Numbered from the stretch's first letter, positions 40,746-53,859 are shown. The stretch is 64,000 nucleotides of DNA from Cryoendolithus antarcticus (GCA_002077065.1 NAJO01000011.1:147001-211000); one strand, 5' to 3'. Notes: generated by a model not told the origin, from the sequence alone. Made by a program: numbers and translations.

Positions 40746-41836
40746 CTCCCATCTCTGATACCGGTGACGGCACCGGTGAGGTCTGTTGCGGCTCCCGGTC
40801 CTAGAAGGACGGGAGGGCTGACCTCGAGGCGTGGACCCTCAGGCGCGCTTGCAGACCGGTGAACGAGGCGCGTGACGGGACTAGTATCAATGGACTGCGA
40901 AAGTCCGGTCAGGCTTTGGCGGTGAGGGCATGGAGTAGCGACGGGTATAAGCAGTGGGATGCGCTGTAGAAGTCAATGGCAACGATCTTGCATGCGACGA
41001 GATTGCAATGAGGCTGAGCTGATGTTGCATATGCGGGCTTGATGCGTTGTGCAGCCCGCGCATCTGGAGTCGCCGGACTGCCGCAGCGCCGTACCTTAGC
41101 CAAAATGCTTGTCGTTTTCAGCACTGCTGATCTAGACCTCGTAGAAGGACTTTGAACATGCAATGACGACGCTCTTCAGCCTTCCGTCAATTAATGGGTT
41201 GCCTACTGCGACGAGCATGCCAGGCCCTCGCACTTGAAATGATCCTCAATAGACTCTGGACACGCATTCTTCCTCCCAGAGCTAAGACATTCTCTCTGAA
41301 ATGGATCGCGAAAAATGCGACAGCTTTTATGGTAGCGGCTGACTACGGCCAATCTTGCCTCCATGCTCAAGCGGCCTCTGCTTTCGATATTCTCAGCGTG
41401 TTACTCACCTACCTCGTTGGAGGACTTAGAGACAGGATTGTGGCCATGCCGCGGCCTTTACCTTCGGGCCACGAAGAATCTCCGGATACGTCTGTCGAAT
41501 GCAGGTACGCCCAGAAGATACATTCGATACCCGTTTCACCTTGCGATGGGATGACGCGTTTGCAGCACCCCACCTGCGCAAGATCCAAGTAGCCAAGCTG
41601 TTGTGAACATCGTGATGCCGATGCTGCCACGAGCACGCGACATCGTGACCAGGATTGTGCTGCGAATGATCTGTAGGTAGGTGGAGAGTTGGCCTTGTTT
41701 TCATTTCATCTTCGGCATCGCTTGTTTATAGGCCGGCTTGGGCAGAGGAATATTAGCTTCCCAGTCTACCTTATGCGCTTGATAAACCCAAGCATACTGT
41801 TCATCAAAGCACCCATCAAGGGTCAGATTCACAGCT
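40746..41836. other. Intergenic, divergent promoters of the regulator and the SMP/C2 gene
   Basis: About 1.1 kb between opposite starts. It may act as a long promoter for the regulator gene. A 132-codon plus frame at 41194 lacks any family resemblance. No repeat or RNA found. Confidence 0.45.
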
Positions 41837-44800
41837 ATGTCGGGCTACGATGATGCAGGTGAGGAAAAGCGGAGGTACATACCTGCTCATAGTCCGCATC
41901 ATCAGATACCCACCATCTCCAAGTACCGTGAAGAGAAGGAGAACCGACTAGCGCAAGCCAATGCTGGTCAAGATAAGGATGATGAGGGCAGCAACGTTTC
42001 GAGTACAGAGCAGGCGAAGGCGACGGCACGGCACTACCTCTCACGAGGAGAGGATGACCAAGGCGACGCTAACAGGGACGGCAACAACGACGATCCAGAT
42101 GACACGAGCAATGCAAACGATGATGCTAATGGCGGTGCCCAAGACAGACGCGACGATGGCGACGCGCCAAAGGATACATCTGAAGTTGGCCAGGGTGCGC
42201 ACCCGAAGGCCAAGAGGAAAGGCATGAAAAAGCGAGCCGATGAACGAGCAGAGCGCGAAGTCACAGATCCTATTACTCACTTGCCAGTCAAGATCTTTGA
42301 CTTCACGCAAGACGCGCTCAACAATGCTGGTGAGAACGACGCGCCATTCGGCTCTACAGTTCGAACAGCGACCGGGCTGAGCAACAAGAACAAGTCGGAC
42401 GAGGAGTTACAACAGGAGATGGATGAGATGCGTGCTGGTCAAGAAGGCTTCAATGAACTGTTCCCGCCTCCTTCATTCGATGGTATCAAGCGCGAGCTAA
42501 CGGACATCAACAAATTGGGAATGACGGTAGGTCTCGTAGGTGTGTCAACGCTGGCAGTACTAGCACTGGCGCTAGAACGTGTGTTACGACCCACCGCAAC
42601 ACTATCGGTACGATCTGTCGCTACTTGGTCAGCGCTCAGCTTGTTAGTAGCAGGCGGCGGATTCGCGCTCATCGCCGGAATCAGAGATTGGACGAACAAG
42701 CGCATCGAGACTATGTGGGAGGAGGAAATTTGGGAGTCGAATCGGAAAAGATCAAAACATGACTCGAACAGCCACGACGATCCTGAAAGTACTCGCTGGC
42801 TGAACTCTCTGGTCGCGTCGGTGTGGCCACTGGTCAACCCCGATCTCTTCATCAGCTTGGCAGATACTCTCGAAGACGTGATGCAGGCATCGCTACCCCG
42901 GCTGGTCCGGATGGTGAGTGTAGATGACATTGGACAAGGGAGCGAAGCTTTGCGCATACTTGGAGTGCGATGGTTGCCAACTGGTGCTGCTGCGAGGTCT
43001 GTGGGCGCAGATGGCAGGCTAAAGAAAGCGCAAGAAGGTGGAGAGCACAAGAATGATCGTACTGTGCCCGGAGAAGGCGAGGTCGAGAAGAGCGATAAAG
43101 ACAGTGGGAAGAACGAGGGCGATAATAAGAAGGAAGAGAATCAGGAAGATCAGGCGATAGAAGAGGGCATGGAAGCGGAAGAGGGTGACTTTATCAACTT
43201 GGAGGTCGCATTCGCCTATCGCGCGCGCTCGGAGAAGAAGATGGCGAAGAAGCGCATGAAGGACATGCACCTGATGTTGGCTTTCTACTTGCCAGGCAAT
43301 ATCAAGTTACCTGTGTGGGTCGATCTGCGTGGTGTGGTGGGAACGATGCGCATGCGCTTGCAACTCACACCCGATCCACCGTTCTTCGCTCTCTGCACGT
43401 TGACATTCATGGGACAGCCAAAGGTAGATCTCAGCTGTCAGCCACTGTCGAAGCACGGTCTGAATATCATGGATCTGCCTGTGATTAGCAATTTCGTCAA
43501 GTCAGCCGTGGACGCAGCGATGGCCGAGTATGTCGCTCCCAAAAGTCTCACGCTAGACTTGAAGGATATGCTCGTGGGCGACGACTTCAAGAAGGACACT
43601 GCAGCTCGCGGCACCTTAGTCGTGAGAATTAGGCGCGGCTACGACTTCAAAGTTGGCGATGCTGGGATCCCGCTCATAAAGGAAGGTAGCGCAGATCCAT
43701 ATGTCTCTGTAGGATGGGCCAAGTTCGGCAAGCCGGTGTGGAGCACGCGTCTGCTGACGGACGAGATGGAGCCGGTATGGGAGGAGACGGCTTACTTACT
43801 AGTGACGCCTGAGCAGCTGAATGTTGATGAGCGTCTGCGAGTACAGCTTTGGGACTCGGATCGCTTGACTGCAGATGATGACCTTGGACGCATCGAAGTG
43901 GACCTCAAGACTCTCATGCGCGACTCCGCTTCTAATGGCAAGATGTGCCCGCGTTCTGATGGCTTCCGTGCACTCAAGGCTGGTGAAGACTTGCCGGGAA
44001 GGCTAGACTGGGAAGTAGGCTACTTCTCAAAGGTCCGCATCCAGCCATGCCAATTGGCCAAGCAGACGTACGATACCGAGATCCGGACGATGGAGCAACT
44101 GAGAGAGAAGGTCGACAAGATCTGCAAGCGCAAGCTTCGTGAGGCGATGGTGAAAGAGAATCGGGAGAAGCAAGATGAAGACGAGCTGGAGCAGCAGAAG
44201 CAACAGGAAATGAAGACGCATCAAGACAATATGATGATATCGGCGCCTCCGCCTGAGGGCTATCCTAGCGGAGTGTTTAGTATTCAGATTCACCAAATTA
44301 CCGGACTGGAGCTCGAGCAAACATCGAAAAAGGCAGAAGACAAGAACGCTGCCAAAGATCAGGAAGAGGAAGAGGGAGATACGCTACCAAGCGCGTACTG
44401 CAATGTGATCATTAACCATCGTAAGGTCTTCAAGACAAGGACGAAACCGAAGAATGCGAAGCCGTTTTTCAATGCTGGGACCGAGCGCTTCATTCCGGAT
44501 TGGCAGAATGCCGAGATACATGTCTCCGTACGAGATGCGAGGGTACACGAAGACGATGCCCTGCTTGGAATCGTGCACCTGTCGCTTGCGGATGTATTCA
44601 AGGATCGCTCTCAGGTTAACGGGTTCTGGCCATTATCAGGCGGAGTGGGCTATGGACGCATACGCCTGTCGCTCGTTTGGCGGAGCGTGCAGCTTCAAGC
44701 ACCTCCAGAAGCTCTGGGCTGGGAGCTGGGCACGCTGCAAGTCAAGCCAAATGTAACCTGCTCCGGTCTCTCACATGACGTGACGAAGCTCCGCCTGAAG

Positions 44801-45642
44801 CTCGGAACCACTCTTAGCACAGCCAAGTTCAGTCCGACCAAGGAGGGTGATCATGCGTGGAGCGGTCGCAAGGGCCGAAGTGCATATCTGGCTGTTAGCA
44901 AGAGGTATAGCAGCTGCTTTACCATCCGCTTCCGACATAAGCAGATGATCGGGAACAACAATGCTGCCTTTGCCGTCCTCTGGCTTCGCGATATACCGGA
45001 CGAGACGGAAAGAGAGATCGAGTTGCCGGTGTGGAAAGGCGACTTCAAGCGTGCTGTGGCCTGTTCGCTGGACGACTGCGGCGAGAAACTCGGGACGGTC
45101 AAGCTGAAAGTGCTCTTCTGGAGCGGTCTAGGAAGTGCGCACGGCAAGTGGGCAAGTGGAGATCCAGATATGAAGCAAGTTGTCCAGGTACTGGACGTCG
45201 CCAGGGATAACGAGGAGGAAGAGAAGGCGAGCAAGGAGGCAGGGATCGTGGATGAGGAAACCAGCTCATCGAGCGACGAAAGCGATGACTCGTCCAACGA
45301 TGGAGATAACAAGCATGAGAGTGATGACAAGGCAGACCCAGACGGACTTGGAAAGCAAGGACGCAGCATGACGACGGACGGCAAGGGTATGACCAATGGA
45401 TGGGCGGACAGCGCGAAGGAGTACAAGAAAAACATGAAGAGCATGCATCGGCGGCACCGGGGTGTCATGCAGTGGAAGGTAGATTAATTGATTCTCCTGC
45501 TTCGCAGATCCTGGACTGACGATGTGCACAGATACCCCGTACTGCTGAGTGGGCTGCGCACAAGGCCGAGAGAGCCGAGGCGAAGATCACTGGTTTGTTT
45601 AAGCACAACAGTAGAGAGCCTGGTATAGAGACGGAGGTGTAG
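41837..45642 (+). CDS. Tricalbin/extended-synaptotagmin-like SMP and C2 domain protein
   Basis: Two exons, 41837-45478 and 45532-45642 (53 bp intron, GTAGAT..CAG), the second adding IPRTAEWAAHKAERAEAKIT; 1250 aa. An acidic/basic disordered N-terminus (about 1-150) leads to a hydrophobic hairpin at about 225-275 (MTVGLVGVSTLAVLALALE, LSLLVAGGGFALIAGI). An SMP lipid-transfer domain follows at about 315-575, with an internal charged insert (about 395-445). C2 domains start at about 590 (DPYVSVGW, WDSDRLTADDDLG) and 812, and a third beta-rich region at about 970. The C-terminus is acidic. Proteins of this build anchor in the ER and tether it to the plasma membrane. S. pombe has a similar uncharacterised C2 protein; assignment to a named tricalbin is not possible here. 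Confidence 0.85.
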
Positions 45643-46618
45643 GTTTCGAAATCGAAAGCGACATAAAGTCAGCGTGGCGCTCCAGGTATATAGCGCGGTA
45701 TTGTACAGGCCATAGGAAAGTCAGCTGCCGGACGCATTAACTTGCGCTTCGATATGCGGACCTCACGGTATGTACATGTAGCTAATAACGAGCTTTTCCA
45801 CTCAAGGTCGCTTCCCCGAACGTGTGCACAAAGCAGTCGCACTGCACGCACGAGGTTAATCGCAGCCCGCAAGTCTGGCACATCTGTGCCCGGCCTCATG
45901 TACGATAGGTTGCAGACCAATCGCCGTCGTGCAGGAGGGTATCCACATCCGCTTCTGGCGTTTTTTCGGTGCGAGGTAGAACAAGGAGACGCGCTGCAAG
46001 GAATTCGACGTCGAGGCGTCATGTCCAACTGCGTTACCTCGTCGGGTGCGATTTGCACCTCTCGCTGCACAGACCCCTGAAGATCTTGTTTGACGAGTCG
46101 AAGAAGCCGTCATAACGGCGTTCTGCATACTCCGATGTCAGCCGCAATTTGATCGTCGTCTGATGGCTTCGATACTGTTCTCAAGTCAGACATCACTGCA
46201 TGTCACCGAAGCGAAGCCCGCCAAGCGATCGAAAGCAAGTGCCGAGCAAATTAGACTGGCGGCTCCCGCTTCCCCGCCCCTAACGCCAATCTTCGCCACA
46301 TTTGATTAAGCATCCGCGGCGTTTTAACCGCAACACGGTCGCGCCAAAGATTGTGGGACGAGCATGATTTGTTGCACGCGCACTGCACGTGGAAATGGTG
46401 CTGGGGTCGTGCGTCTGCCAGATGTGCGAGCGCGTGGCGTGTGGGCGAACCCATGTCGTGTAACCGCGCTGCTGCATGGAGAGTGTCTGGGCGCGGCATT
46501 TCCATGTCGATCGGGGGGATGTCGCTATCTCGCGCGCCGGTCCTCTGCCTTCGCCGGCATACCCTCTCTGCTTCGTCTTTAAACGCATTGCGAGGGCGTA
46601 TTGATACCGCTGGTCCAC
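45643..46618. other. Intergenic upstream of the second MFS gene
   Basis: Nearly 1 kb between two genes on the plus strand. Several short frames on both strands show no consistent coding signal. GC-rich with many CGCG steps; nothing else supported. Confidence 0.45.
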
Positions 46619-48245
46619 ATGGCTGACACAAAGGGCATGATAGAGAAGGATAGAGTGGACGAGGCAAATGTAGCGGAGTCGGATTCCGACAAACATACGA
46701 GCGATGCTGTGCCACTTCGCTGTGAGTTGCGTTGGACAGTCACATCCATCACACTCGCTAACAATCTAGACAGACCCAATTCCGTCCAACGATCCCAACG
46801 ACCCTCTTAACTGGACCACTCTAGGCAAGCTCACCACGTACGGCACAATCTGCCTCTTCTCCTTCATTGCCAACGTGAATGGCTCGAACTTTACGGTTGC
46901 GATCGTACCCTTACAGAAGCAATTCAAGACCGACGCTACGCATGCCACTTGGCTAGTTGGCTTCAATGTGCTGATGTTCGGTCTCGGGAACGTGCTGTGG
47001 GTGCCACTGATGCGGGTCGTAGGCAAGCGACCCGTCTATCTCCTGGCTCTCGCGGTGTTCGTGGCAGCGAACGCGTGGAGTACCAGGGCAACATCGTACG
47101 GAAGCTTGCTCGGTGGTCGCATGATAGCAGGCTTTGGTGCGAGTGCTGCTGATGCCACAGTCCCCAGTGCTGTGGCAGACATGTTTTTCTACGAGCAGCG
47201 AGGGCATTGCATGATGTTCTTCCACCTCGCTTTGGCGTCTGGCATCTTTGTCGGCCCGCTCATCAATGCGTACATCGTACAGCTGCATTCCTGGCGCTGG
47301 TCTTGCGGCTTTCTGGCTATAGCTGGTGGGGTGATCTTCATTCTCGCTTTCTTCTTCATCCGAGAGACGCAGTACTATGTTCCCCGCAAGCAGCATTCGG
47401 CTCTCGAGGTTCCGAAGGCTCGTTCCTATGCAGGCTGGCTCAGCCTTACGCTGGGCTACAATAACGACAAACCCCTGCAGCGGTTCGTCCGCACTTTCTG
47501 GGACATCATCCGAATGGCTGTCTATCCTCCTGTCTTCTGGGTGGGTTGTCTGGTCGGCGTCTTCGTCGGCTGGACCATCGTCATCCAAGTCACTGTCTCG
47601 CAGACATTCTTACGGCCGCCGTATTCCTGGAAGCTCGGCAAGGTTGGGCTGTTCTCGATCTCGGGCTGGATCGGTACCCTCATCTCTTTCTACTTCGGCG
47701 GAAAGCTTATTGATCTCCTGGCCAACCGAGCCAGACGACAAGACCATGATGCGAAGCCACGACCGGAGAAGCGTCTTATCGCTCTTGCGATCCCCTTCGT
47801 GATCTCGCCGGTGGGTCTGATCATCTTTGGGCAATGTATCTCGCATCGTCTCAGCTGGGTGGGCTCAGCATTTGGTTACGGTATGCACTCGTTCGGCTTC
47901 ACTGCAGTGGCCAACATCGCTATCACTTACGCTGTGGACTGCTACCAGAGCTTCCCGGGGGAGGCTCTCGTCACGGTATTCGTGGTCCGCAATGTCATCG
48001 CGTTGATCTGTAGTCTGTATGCAAACAACTGGATCGCGAAGGAGGGCCTGTCAGCTGTGAGGTACTCGTCGGATCACACTGACTGCAATCCGCTGACAAT
48101 GTCGTAGGTCTCTGGAACGATGGCAGGTGTGCAGTGGGCGCTGCTACTGATCGCAGTTCCAATGTACTACATGAACAGCACGATACTGGCGCTCACTAAC
48201 AAATATGGACCGCAAAGGAGGCTACGTGCGGAGTCGCTGAAGTAG
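46619..48245 (+). CDS. MFS transporter (DHA1-like)
   Basis: Three exons, 46619-46721, 46774-48056 and 48108-48245, with introns of 52 and 51 bp; 507 aa. Exon 1 encodes an acidic start (MADTKGMIEKDRVDEANVAE); joining it gives LRYPIPSNDPNDPLNW, the usual lead-in to helix 1. The core carries GRMIAGFGASAADATVPSAV and ADMFFYEQRGHCM, signatures of the same broad group as the other MFS gene in this window, though with a shorter central loop. The last exon supplies helix 12 and QRRLRAESLK. It is a proton-driven exporter or carrier of the plasma membrane with unknown cargo. Its 3' end is only 64 bp from the converging questin-oxidase-like gene. Confidence 0.9.
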
Positions 48246-48309
48246 TCCATGTGTGCGAGAAAGCTTTGCAAACGTGTATCTTACGTTCACACCTGTCACT
48301 GCCTCATGC

Positions 48310-49704
48310 CTACAGCTGTGCCCGAGGCACCTCGTCCCATGCCTCGTCAAATCCAGTAGAGCGCACCCATGTTGGACCTGCTGCCTCAACAGAGTCAATG
48401 GCCATATGGCCAAGCTGCAGCCAATCATCGTGCTTCAATTTGAAGTCCTGTCGTTCCTCATACGGCGCACACACTCTCTGCCCATGCGCCAGGGCTCTGA
48501 CGAGCTTTGCAGCATGGCCGTCGTCAGGCGTTGTCTTCACTCGATCGAAGATCTGTCCCCAGCCAGAAGGCTGCTTGGGCTTATACGCTCGCACGAGATC
48601 CAGTCGTGGCTCTGGTGCTTTGCGTGACGCATACATGATCAGATCGTTCCAGACCTTCCACTCCAGTAGGCGACGCCTCTGGGCATCACTGAGCCATTTT
48701 TGCTCCAAGAACGTCGAGAAGAAGATGCTGCTGTTCAGGCTGTGAATGTAGTAGAAGTCGTACTTTGGCTTATATTCGTCCCGCTGCGCTCCGCCTGTGA
48801 AGTAGGCCACTGCGTTGATCATCTCAGCGGTCTTGCTTTCGAGATCATCCGTAGACTGGAGGTGGTACTGAGACGCATAGCCGACCATTCGGTCGCCTGC
48901 GCGAGAGATGATACCATCGCGGAGCATGCTACTATCGGACCAGCGAACAGCATTTCGCAATATCTGGTCGATGTGCATGGCTTCGATCAGTTCGACGATG
49001 GACTTCGAAGGCCGATCACGGTTCACATTGGCTGCCGCTTCGGCTGGCTTGAGGTAGCTCCCAATCCAGGCGTCGTGCACAGCTGTCTCGGCGAGTGCTT
49101 CAGCGACAAGTGCAGGCTGGGCTGACTCGATCGCAAATCCTAGATGAATCAGCGGATGGTAGATGCTTGACCAAAGGCGGATGAAGAGTGTCTCTGCTAG
49201 GGCAGTGCCAGAGAATAGGTACTTCTGTAAGACCTCTTGCCAGCTGCTTTTGGAGATCTCGGACTGGAAGAAAGTAAGGAAGTCTGGATAGTGCCGTCCT
49301 TTGCCAAGATGGGCCATAATAGCGGCTTCATCTTCGAAGACATGGTTTTGGACAGAGGCCGATCGATGCAGCGGACGATGATAGTCTTGGTTATTGGTGT
49401 ACTGCTGCTGTAGCTCTTGGGAAGTGGCACCCAGGGCGAAAATCGTCACCAGGTGATGCGCGATGTGGTTGTGGAAGCCCTGCTGGTTGAAGAAAATGTG
49501 ATGCTGTTCGTGATTATCCTGGAGGAGCTTGGAGGTTGTCTGAGCAGCATCGGACGTGAGATCAGGGACGGCGAACTGGAGATTCTGCCGCGGCGAGAGC
49601 TGCACTGTGCTTGCGGTAGCCATCCTTGCTATGTTGTTGAAGCTCAAGTTTCGTATTGGTATAGCGTTGCAGTGCGACGGCGCTTTAGTGAGGAAATGTG
49701 ACAT
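48310..49704 (-). CDS. Questin oxidase-like (AflY/DUF4243) protein
   Basis: Single exon, 464 aa from the ATG at 49704. The His-rich segment FHNHIAHHLVTIFALGA, the block LFIRLWSSIYHPLIHLGFAI, VHDAWIGSYL and the late HSLNSSIFF match the questin oxidase-like family, which includes AflY of aflatoxin synthesis and GedK of geodin synthesis. Those act as Baeyer-Villiger-type oxidases on polycyclic aromatic polyketides, apparently without flavin. The N-terminus (about residues 1-30) is basic and could be a mitochondrial presequence or simply divergent; a second Met at residue 28 gives a shorter form. No polyketide synthase is in the window, so a role in a secondary pathway is not shown. A TATA-like ttatatac lies just upstream (about 49742). 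Confidence 0.85.
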   Translation of the reverse strand: MSHFLTKAPSHCNAIPIRNLSFNNIARMATASTVQLSPRQNLQFAVPDLTSDAAQTTSKLLQDNHEQHHIFFNQQGFHNHIAHHLVTIFALGATSQELQQQYTNNQDYHRPLHRSASVQNHVFEDEAAIMAHLGKGRHYPDFLTFFQSEISKSSWQEVLQKYLFSGTALAETLFIRLWSSIYHPLIHLGFAIESAQPALVAEALAETAVHDAWIGSYLKPAEAAANVNRDRPSKSIVELIEAMHIDQILRNAVRWSDSSMLRDGIISRAGDRMVGYASQYHLQSTDDLESKTAEMINAVAYFTGGAQRDEYKPKYDFYYIHSLNSSIFFSTFLEQKWLSDAQRRRLLEWKVWNDLIMYASRKAPEPRLDLVRAYKPKQPSGWGQIFDRVKTTPDDGHAAKLVRALAHGQRVCAPYEERQDFKLKHDDWLQLGHMAIDSVEAAGPTWVRSTGFDEAWDEVPRAQL

Positions 49705-50262
49705 GGAAAGGGCGATTCTGCACAGCTGCCGTTATTTCCCACTTATATACATTCTCTACTTCAGCTAAGGTGCTGGATCTCACGCTCGTCAAATCCTTCT
49801 TCGAGGTGCAGCCCCGTGACAAAGAGAGCGAGTGTTGGTCAGCAAGCTGGGCAACGTGGCCATAAGCTCAGTGTGACGAATACCTGGCGGACGAATCGGG
49901 GAATACCAAAGCAAACTCGGCCGGTGTACAGACACAGCGAAAGTGTATCATAGAAGGTGGAAGTATGCATGTTCGTTCACCCAACACTGCCTTGTCGCGT
50001 TTATGTAAGCTCGTCTTGTTCCCGACAACCGGGGAAGGCGCGTCTCTAGCGCCATCCCGTCGTGTCCCTCGAACGCGTCAGGTCTCGTGACTTCGCTCTC
50101 ACATCGAGCGATCCGCTCAACCCATTTAGACAAGAACAGCGAGGCAGGTAACCGTGTCGCTTGGGCGACCGTCACAAGCTTGCATGTCATCACGCTCCAT
50201 GCCACGGTGCTAATCGCGTGACGCCTGTTTGAAGGGCTGCACGTCTAGGGAGTTCGCGCTCA
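49705..50262. other. Intergenic, divergent promoters of the questin-oxidase-like gene and TERT
   Basis: About 560 bp between opposite starts. TATA-like ttatatac near 49742 serves the minus-strand gene; none is apparent for TERT. No other element seen. Confidence 0.45.
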
Positions 50263-53200
50263 ATGGTAAAGCGCAAACGAGGACGCCCTGCCGGGTCTCA
50301 GCCTTCGGCGAAGCGTCAACGCAGTACACGTACAGATCTTGGAGTTTCGCATGACCCTAACTATCCGACGAAGCCGTTGCTTGCTCAGTACTACAGCGAG
50401 GTTCATAGCTTACGGACCTGTCTGGTTTCACGCCTACCGAAATCCTCGAAGAAGCGGCGTAGAAGACTGCTGCAGTATGGACGAGACAACGCACCGTCTT
50501 CTGCGTCTATCTTCGATACTGAGCTAGCCAGTCTGCTAGACACTACAATCGTGGGCACGTCCGAGCAGGTGGCAGTGGCGACTCTTGCTGATGTCGAGAA
50601 CGAAATTTCAGTCTTCACACAGCAGCTCACAGAGACAGACATTTCTGTGCTGTCGAACACTGGCTCGCTTCAGCAGTCTGAGGTAGGTGAACGCTCATGT
50701 CTCCCTTGTATGGTTGTCACACTCATTCCTACCGCTACTGACATGCCCAGATTGTGGACCTGACAGTGTGGCGTCTCTTCAAACGGGACAGTGGAGGTCG
50801 ACGACCAGCACATCTGCTCTGCCTAGGCTTCCAACGATCACCGCTGGCTGCGAACGGCGATGAAGTCCCTGCGGCAGCTGGCATCCCCGGAGTGTACCTT
50901 TGTGGCCCTACCCGTTTTGCCTCGCAGTTGAGAGCTCCCCCCTGGACTGGACTATGTGATCTCCTGGGCCGTGGCGGTGACCGGATTATAAGTGAGCTGC
51001 TCATGTATTGTGGGCTTTTCAGTCCCATCAATGGCAGCAGCAATGTCATGCAGATATGTGGCACACCTATGAGTGAACTCAAGGCTGCACCACGCCTTAC
51101 TGCATCCCATCCGACCGATCTGTTGGCGCGTGTGGAGGGTAGTCGAGTGAGCAAGACATCATCTGCTGGAATATCGGAGATCCGCTTCCTAAGGCATCGC
51201 ATGCTTTACGCGAAGCCATTGCTCAAAGCATGCGGTCGTGTTCGATACGGACTCAGCCATGCTCACGTGTTCAGTCGTTGCCGCAATATCGATAGCGCGT
51301 CTGAGCTGGTGCATGTCATGCAGCACATGTTCCCTCGGCAATTCCGGCTGCACAACGTCTTCACTTCCACTACGGACCGTATGGAGACTGCACAGCAGTT
51401 CAGGGATTACACTAACCGTGAGGAAGAGATAGCACGACTGCATGTGCAAACGCGAGCCGGCCGTACTGTAGAACCTCACCCAGATGTTAAGTGCCCCCGC
51501 AGGCTGCGAGGCGCCGCGTCAAGGCTTGTACACAGCATCCGTGAACGGCACAGCAAGTGTTCTTATAGAGCTCTGCTTGATCATTACTGTCCTAGCGCAG
51601 TCGTCGACGACGCTGCCATCTCTAGGTCTCTTGCACAGGCAACGCATCCACAAAATGTAGCAGCCTTCTGCAAGGCAGTCGTTCAGCGCCTGTTTCCACC
51701 TCGCTTGTTTGGACACGGAGCTTGGCGCATTGGGAATGGTAACATCGTTCTTAGACACATTGACCGTTTCGTCCGACTAGGACGTTATGAGACACTCGGT
51801 TTGCCAGATGTGCTTCATGGCCTAAGCATCCAGGACATACATTGGCTGGCTCCACTACAACTCAACCCCTCAGCGAAACTGTCACGTACCGACTGGAACA
51901 AGCGTACGGAGCTGCTGGCTGAGCTAATGTACTACTTGTTCGACTCATTCCTGATCCCGCTCATCCGAAGTCATTTCCATGTGACAGAAGTAGCAGGTCG
52001 GCGGAATGAACTGTGCTTTTTTAGGCATGATGTCTGGAAGCTATTGTCGGAGCCTGCCCTTGCACAGCTAAAGGAGACAATGCTAGAGGAATGCTGCGCG
52101 AAGCAGACTTCAGCCGCTCTCGCGCAGCGTGCTCTGGGGATTAGCACTGTTCGCCTTCTACCGAAGGATCAGGGCATGCGGCCCATCATCAACCTGCGAC
52201 GGCGCGTTCAGCGTCTGCGGAAGGGACAGCTGGTGCTCGGGCGCAGCATCAACAGCGTCCTCACGCCAGCTTTTAGTGTACTCAACTACGAGAAAGCAAA
52301 CCACCCCGATATCCTGAGCTCCGCAATGTTCTCCGTTGACGACGTGTACACTCGCTTGCAGGACTTCCGGGCAAGACTTGACGCCAACGACATGGCCTCG
52401 GCGCCGCTGTACTTTGCCAAGGTGGACGTCAAGGCTTGCTTCGACACCATACCGCAGAAACGCCTAATGCAGCTGGCAACTGAACTCCTAACCCGCGAGT
52501 CATACCACATAACAAAGTACGCTCGTGCAACTCTGCTTGGCGGGCACGACAAGAACACACCGGGTTTCGTAACAAGACCATCTTGGAAATACCTCAACCG
52601 TGCTACGGGCGATGATGAAGTACATGGTCTCGACGGTGTTGTGACGAGCGATGTGGCGGATGGACACGCCCGGACAGCCTACGTTCATGGCGCCCAAGCT
52701 CGTGTCGAACGTCGGACAGAGATCATCAGTCTCTTGCGCGAGCACATTGAGTCGAATGTCATCAAGCTCGGCAACAGGTACTACAGGCAGAAGGAAGGCA
52801 TCCCTCAAGGCTCCATCGTGTCAAGTCTGCTTTGCAGCTATTTCTACGGCGACCTTGAGCAGAAGTGCCTTGGCTTCATCCGTAGCAGCGACAGTCTACT
52901 CCTTCGTCTGATCGATGACTTCCTAGTCATCACGACCGACCGCGGTATAGCTCAGCGATTCATGCAGGTGATGCACAGTGGTTTACCTGAATTTGGCGTG
53001 CAAGTCAAGGCAGAGAAGAGCCGAGTCAACTTCAACATCACCATCGCTGGCGAGGAGATACCTGAGATGCCTTTGAGTAGCAATTTCCCTTACTGCGGAT
53101 TGACGATCAATACTTCGACCCTAGATCTGAGCAAGGACATGCAACGCCGCCGGAATGCCAGACTCGATCACTCAGTCACGATAGAGCATTCGAAGATACC

Positions 53201-53859
53201 CGGCCAGGCATTCTACCGCAAGTCGCTCAGTACATTGAAGCTGCAGATGCGGACCATGCTGCTGTCTACGAGCTACAATTCGGTTGACACTGTGCTGGTG
53301 AACCTGTATCACTGCTTTAGCGAGGCTGCGCAGAAGATGCTATACTACATCAGAGCACTGCCGATTGTCAACCAGCCACCCGAGAAGCTGGTCAACAGTA
53401 CGTTCGAGCACTTCGCTCCTGTAACGACAAATCGCTGACTTTCGCAGAAATTGTTAACGACATGATCGACCTCGCCTGTGTACTCATGAAGCGGCGCAAA
53501 CCCTCGGCCAGAGACAGCATTCCTTATGAGTGCGCTGTCACGCCCGCACAAGCCCGCTGGTAAGTCAATCCCGATTCTGCATCCGCAAGCATCCGTAGCG
53601 ATGCCAAGCAACAAGTGCCGCGAAACAACGTTTCACATCGGCGCCACAACCACGCAATTGAAACGGCTATTTCGTAGGGCGAAGCGCTGACATCTGTAAC
53701 TACAGGCTTGCCTGCGATGCATTCTTGGCTATATTTGGCAAGCGCCAGGCGAAGTTCGCTGCGCTGGTCGCTTGGCTGATGGAGCAGTCTGAGAAAATTG
53801 GGAGGGTGGTACGGGCGCCTGAGAGACTACGGGGAGCGGTGGAGAGGTATCGTCGTTGA
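50263..53859 (+). CDS. TERT: Telomerase reverse transcriptase
   Basis: Four exons, 50263-50682, 50751-53397, 53448-53559 and 53706-53859, with introns of 68, 50 and 146 bp; 1110 aa, in the fungal TERT range. A basic start (MVKRKRGRPAGSQPSAKRQR) may direct it to the nucleus. The TRBD carries HVFSRCRN (about 311) and FHVTE with FFRHDVWKLL (T motif region). RT motifs follow: LPKDQGMRPIINLRRR (motif 1/2), KVDVKACFD (motif A, Asp at 699), EGIPQGSIVSSLL (motif B') and RLIDDFLVITTD (motif C, Asp-Asp at 862-863), so the catalytic triad is intact. Exons 3-4 give the thumb (NDMIDLACVLMKRRK ... VERYRR). It copies telomere repeats onto chromosome ends using its RNA subunit. Confidence 0.95.

Noticed and set aside
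41194..41592. 132-codon plus frame in the long divergent promoter
   Set aside because: No resemblance to known proteins and no supporting splice or promoter signals.
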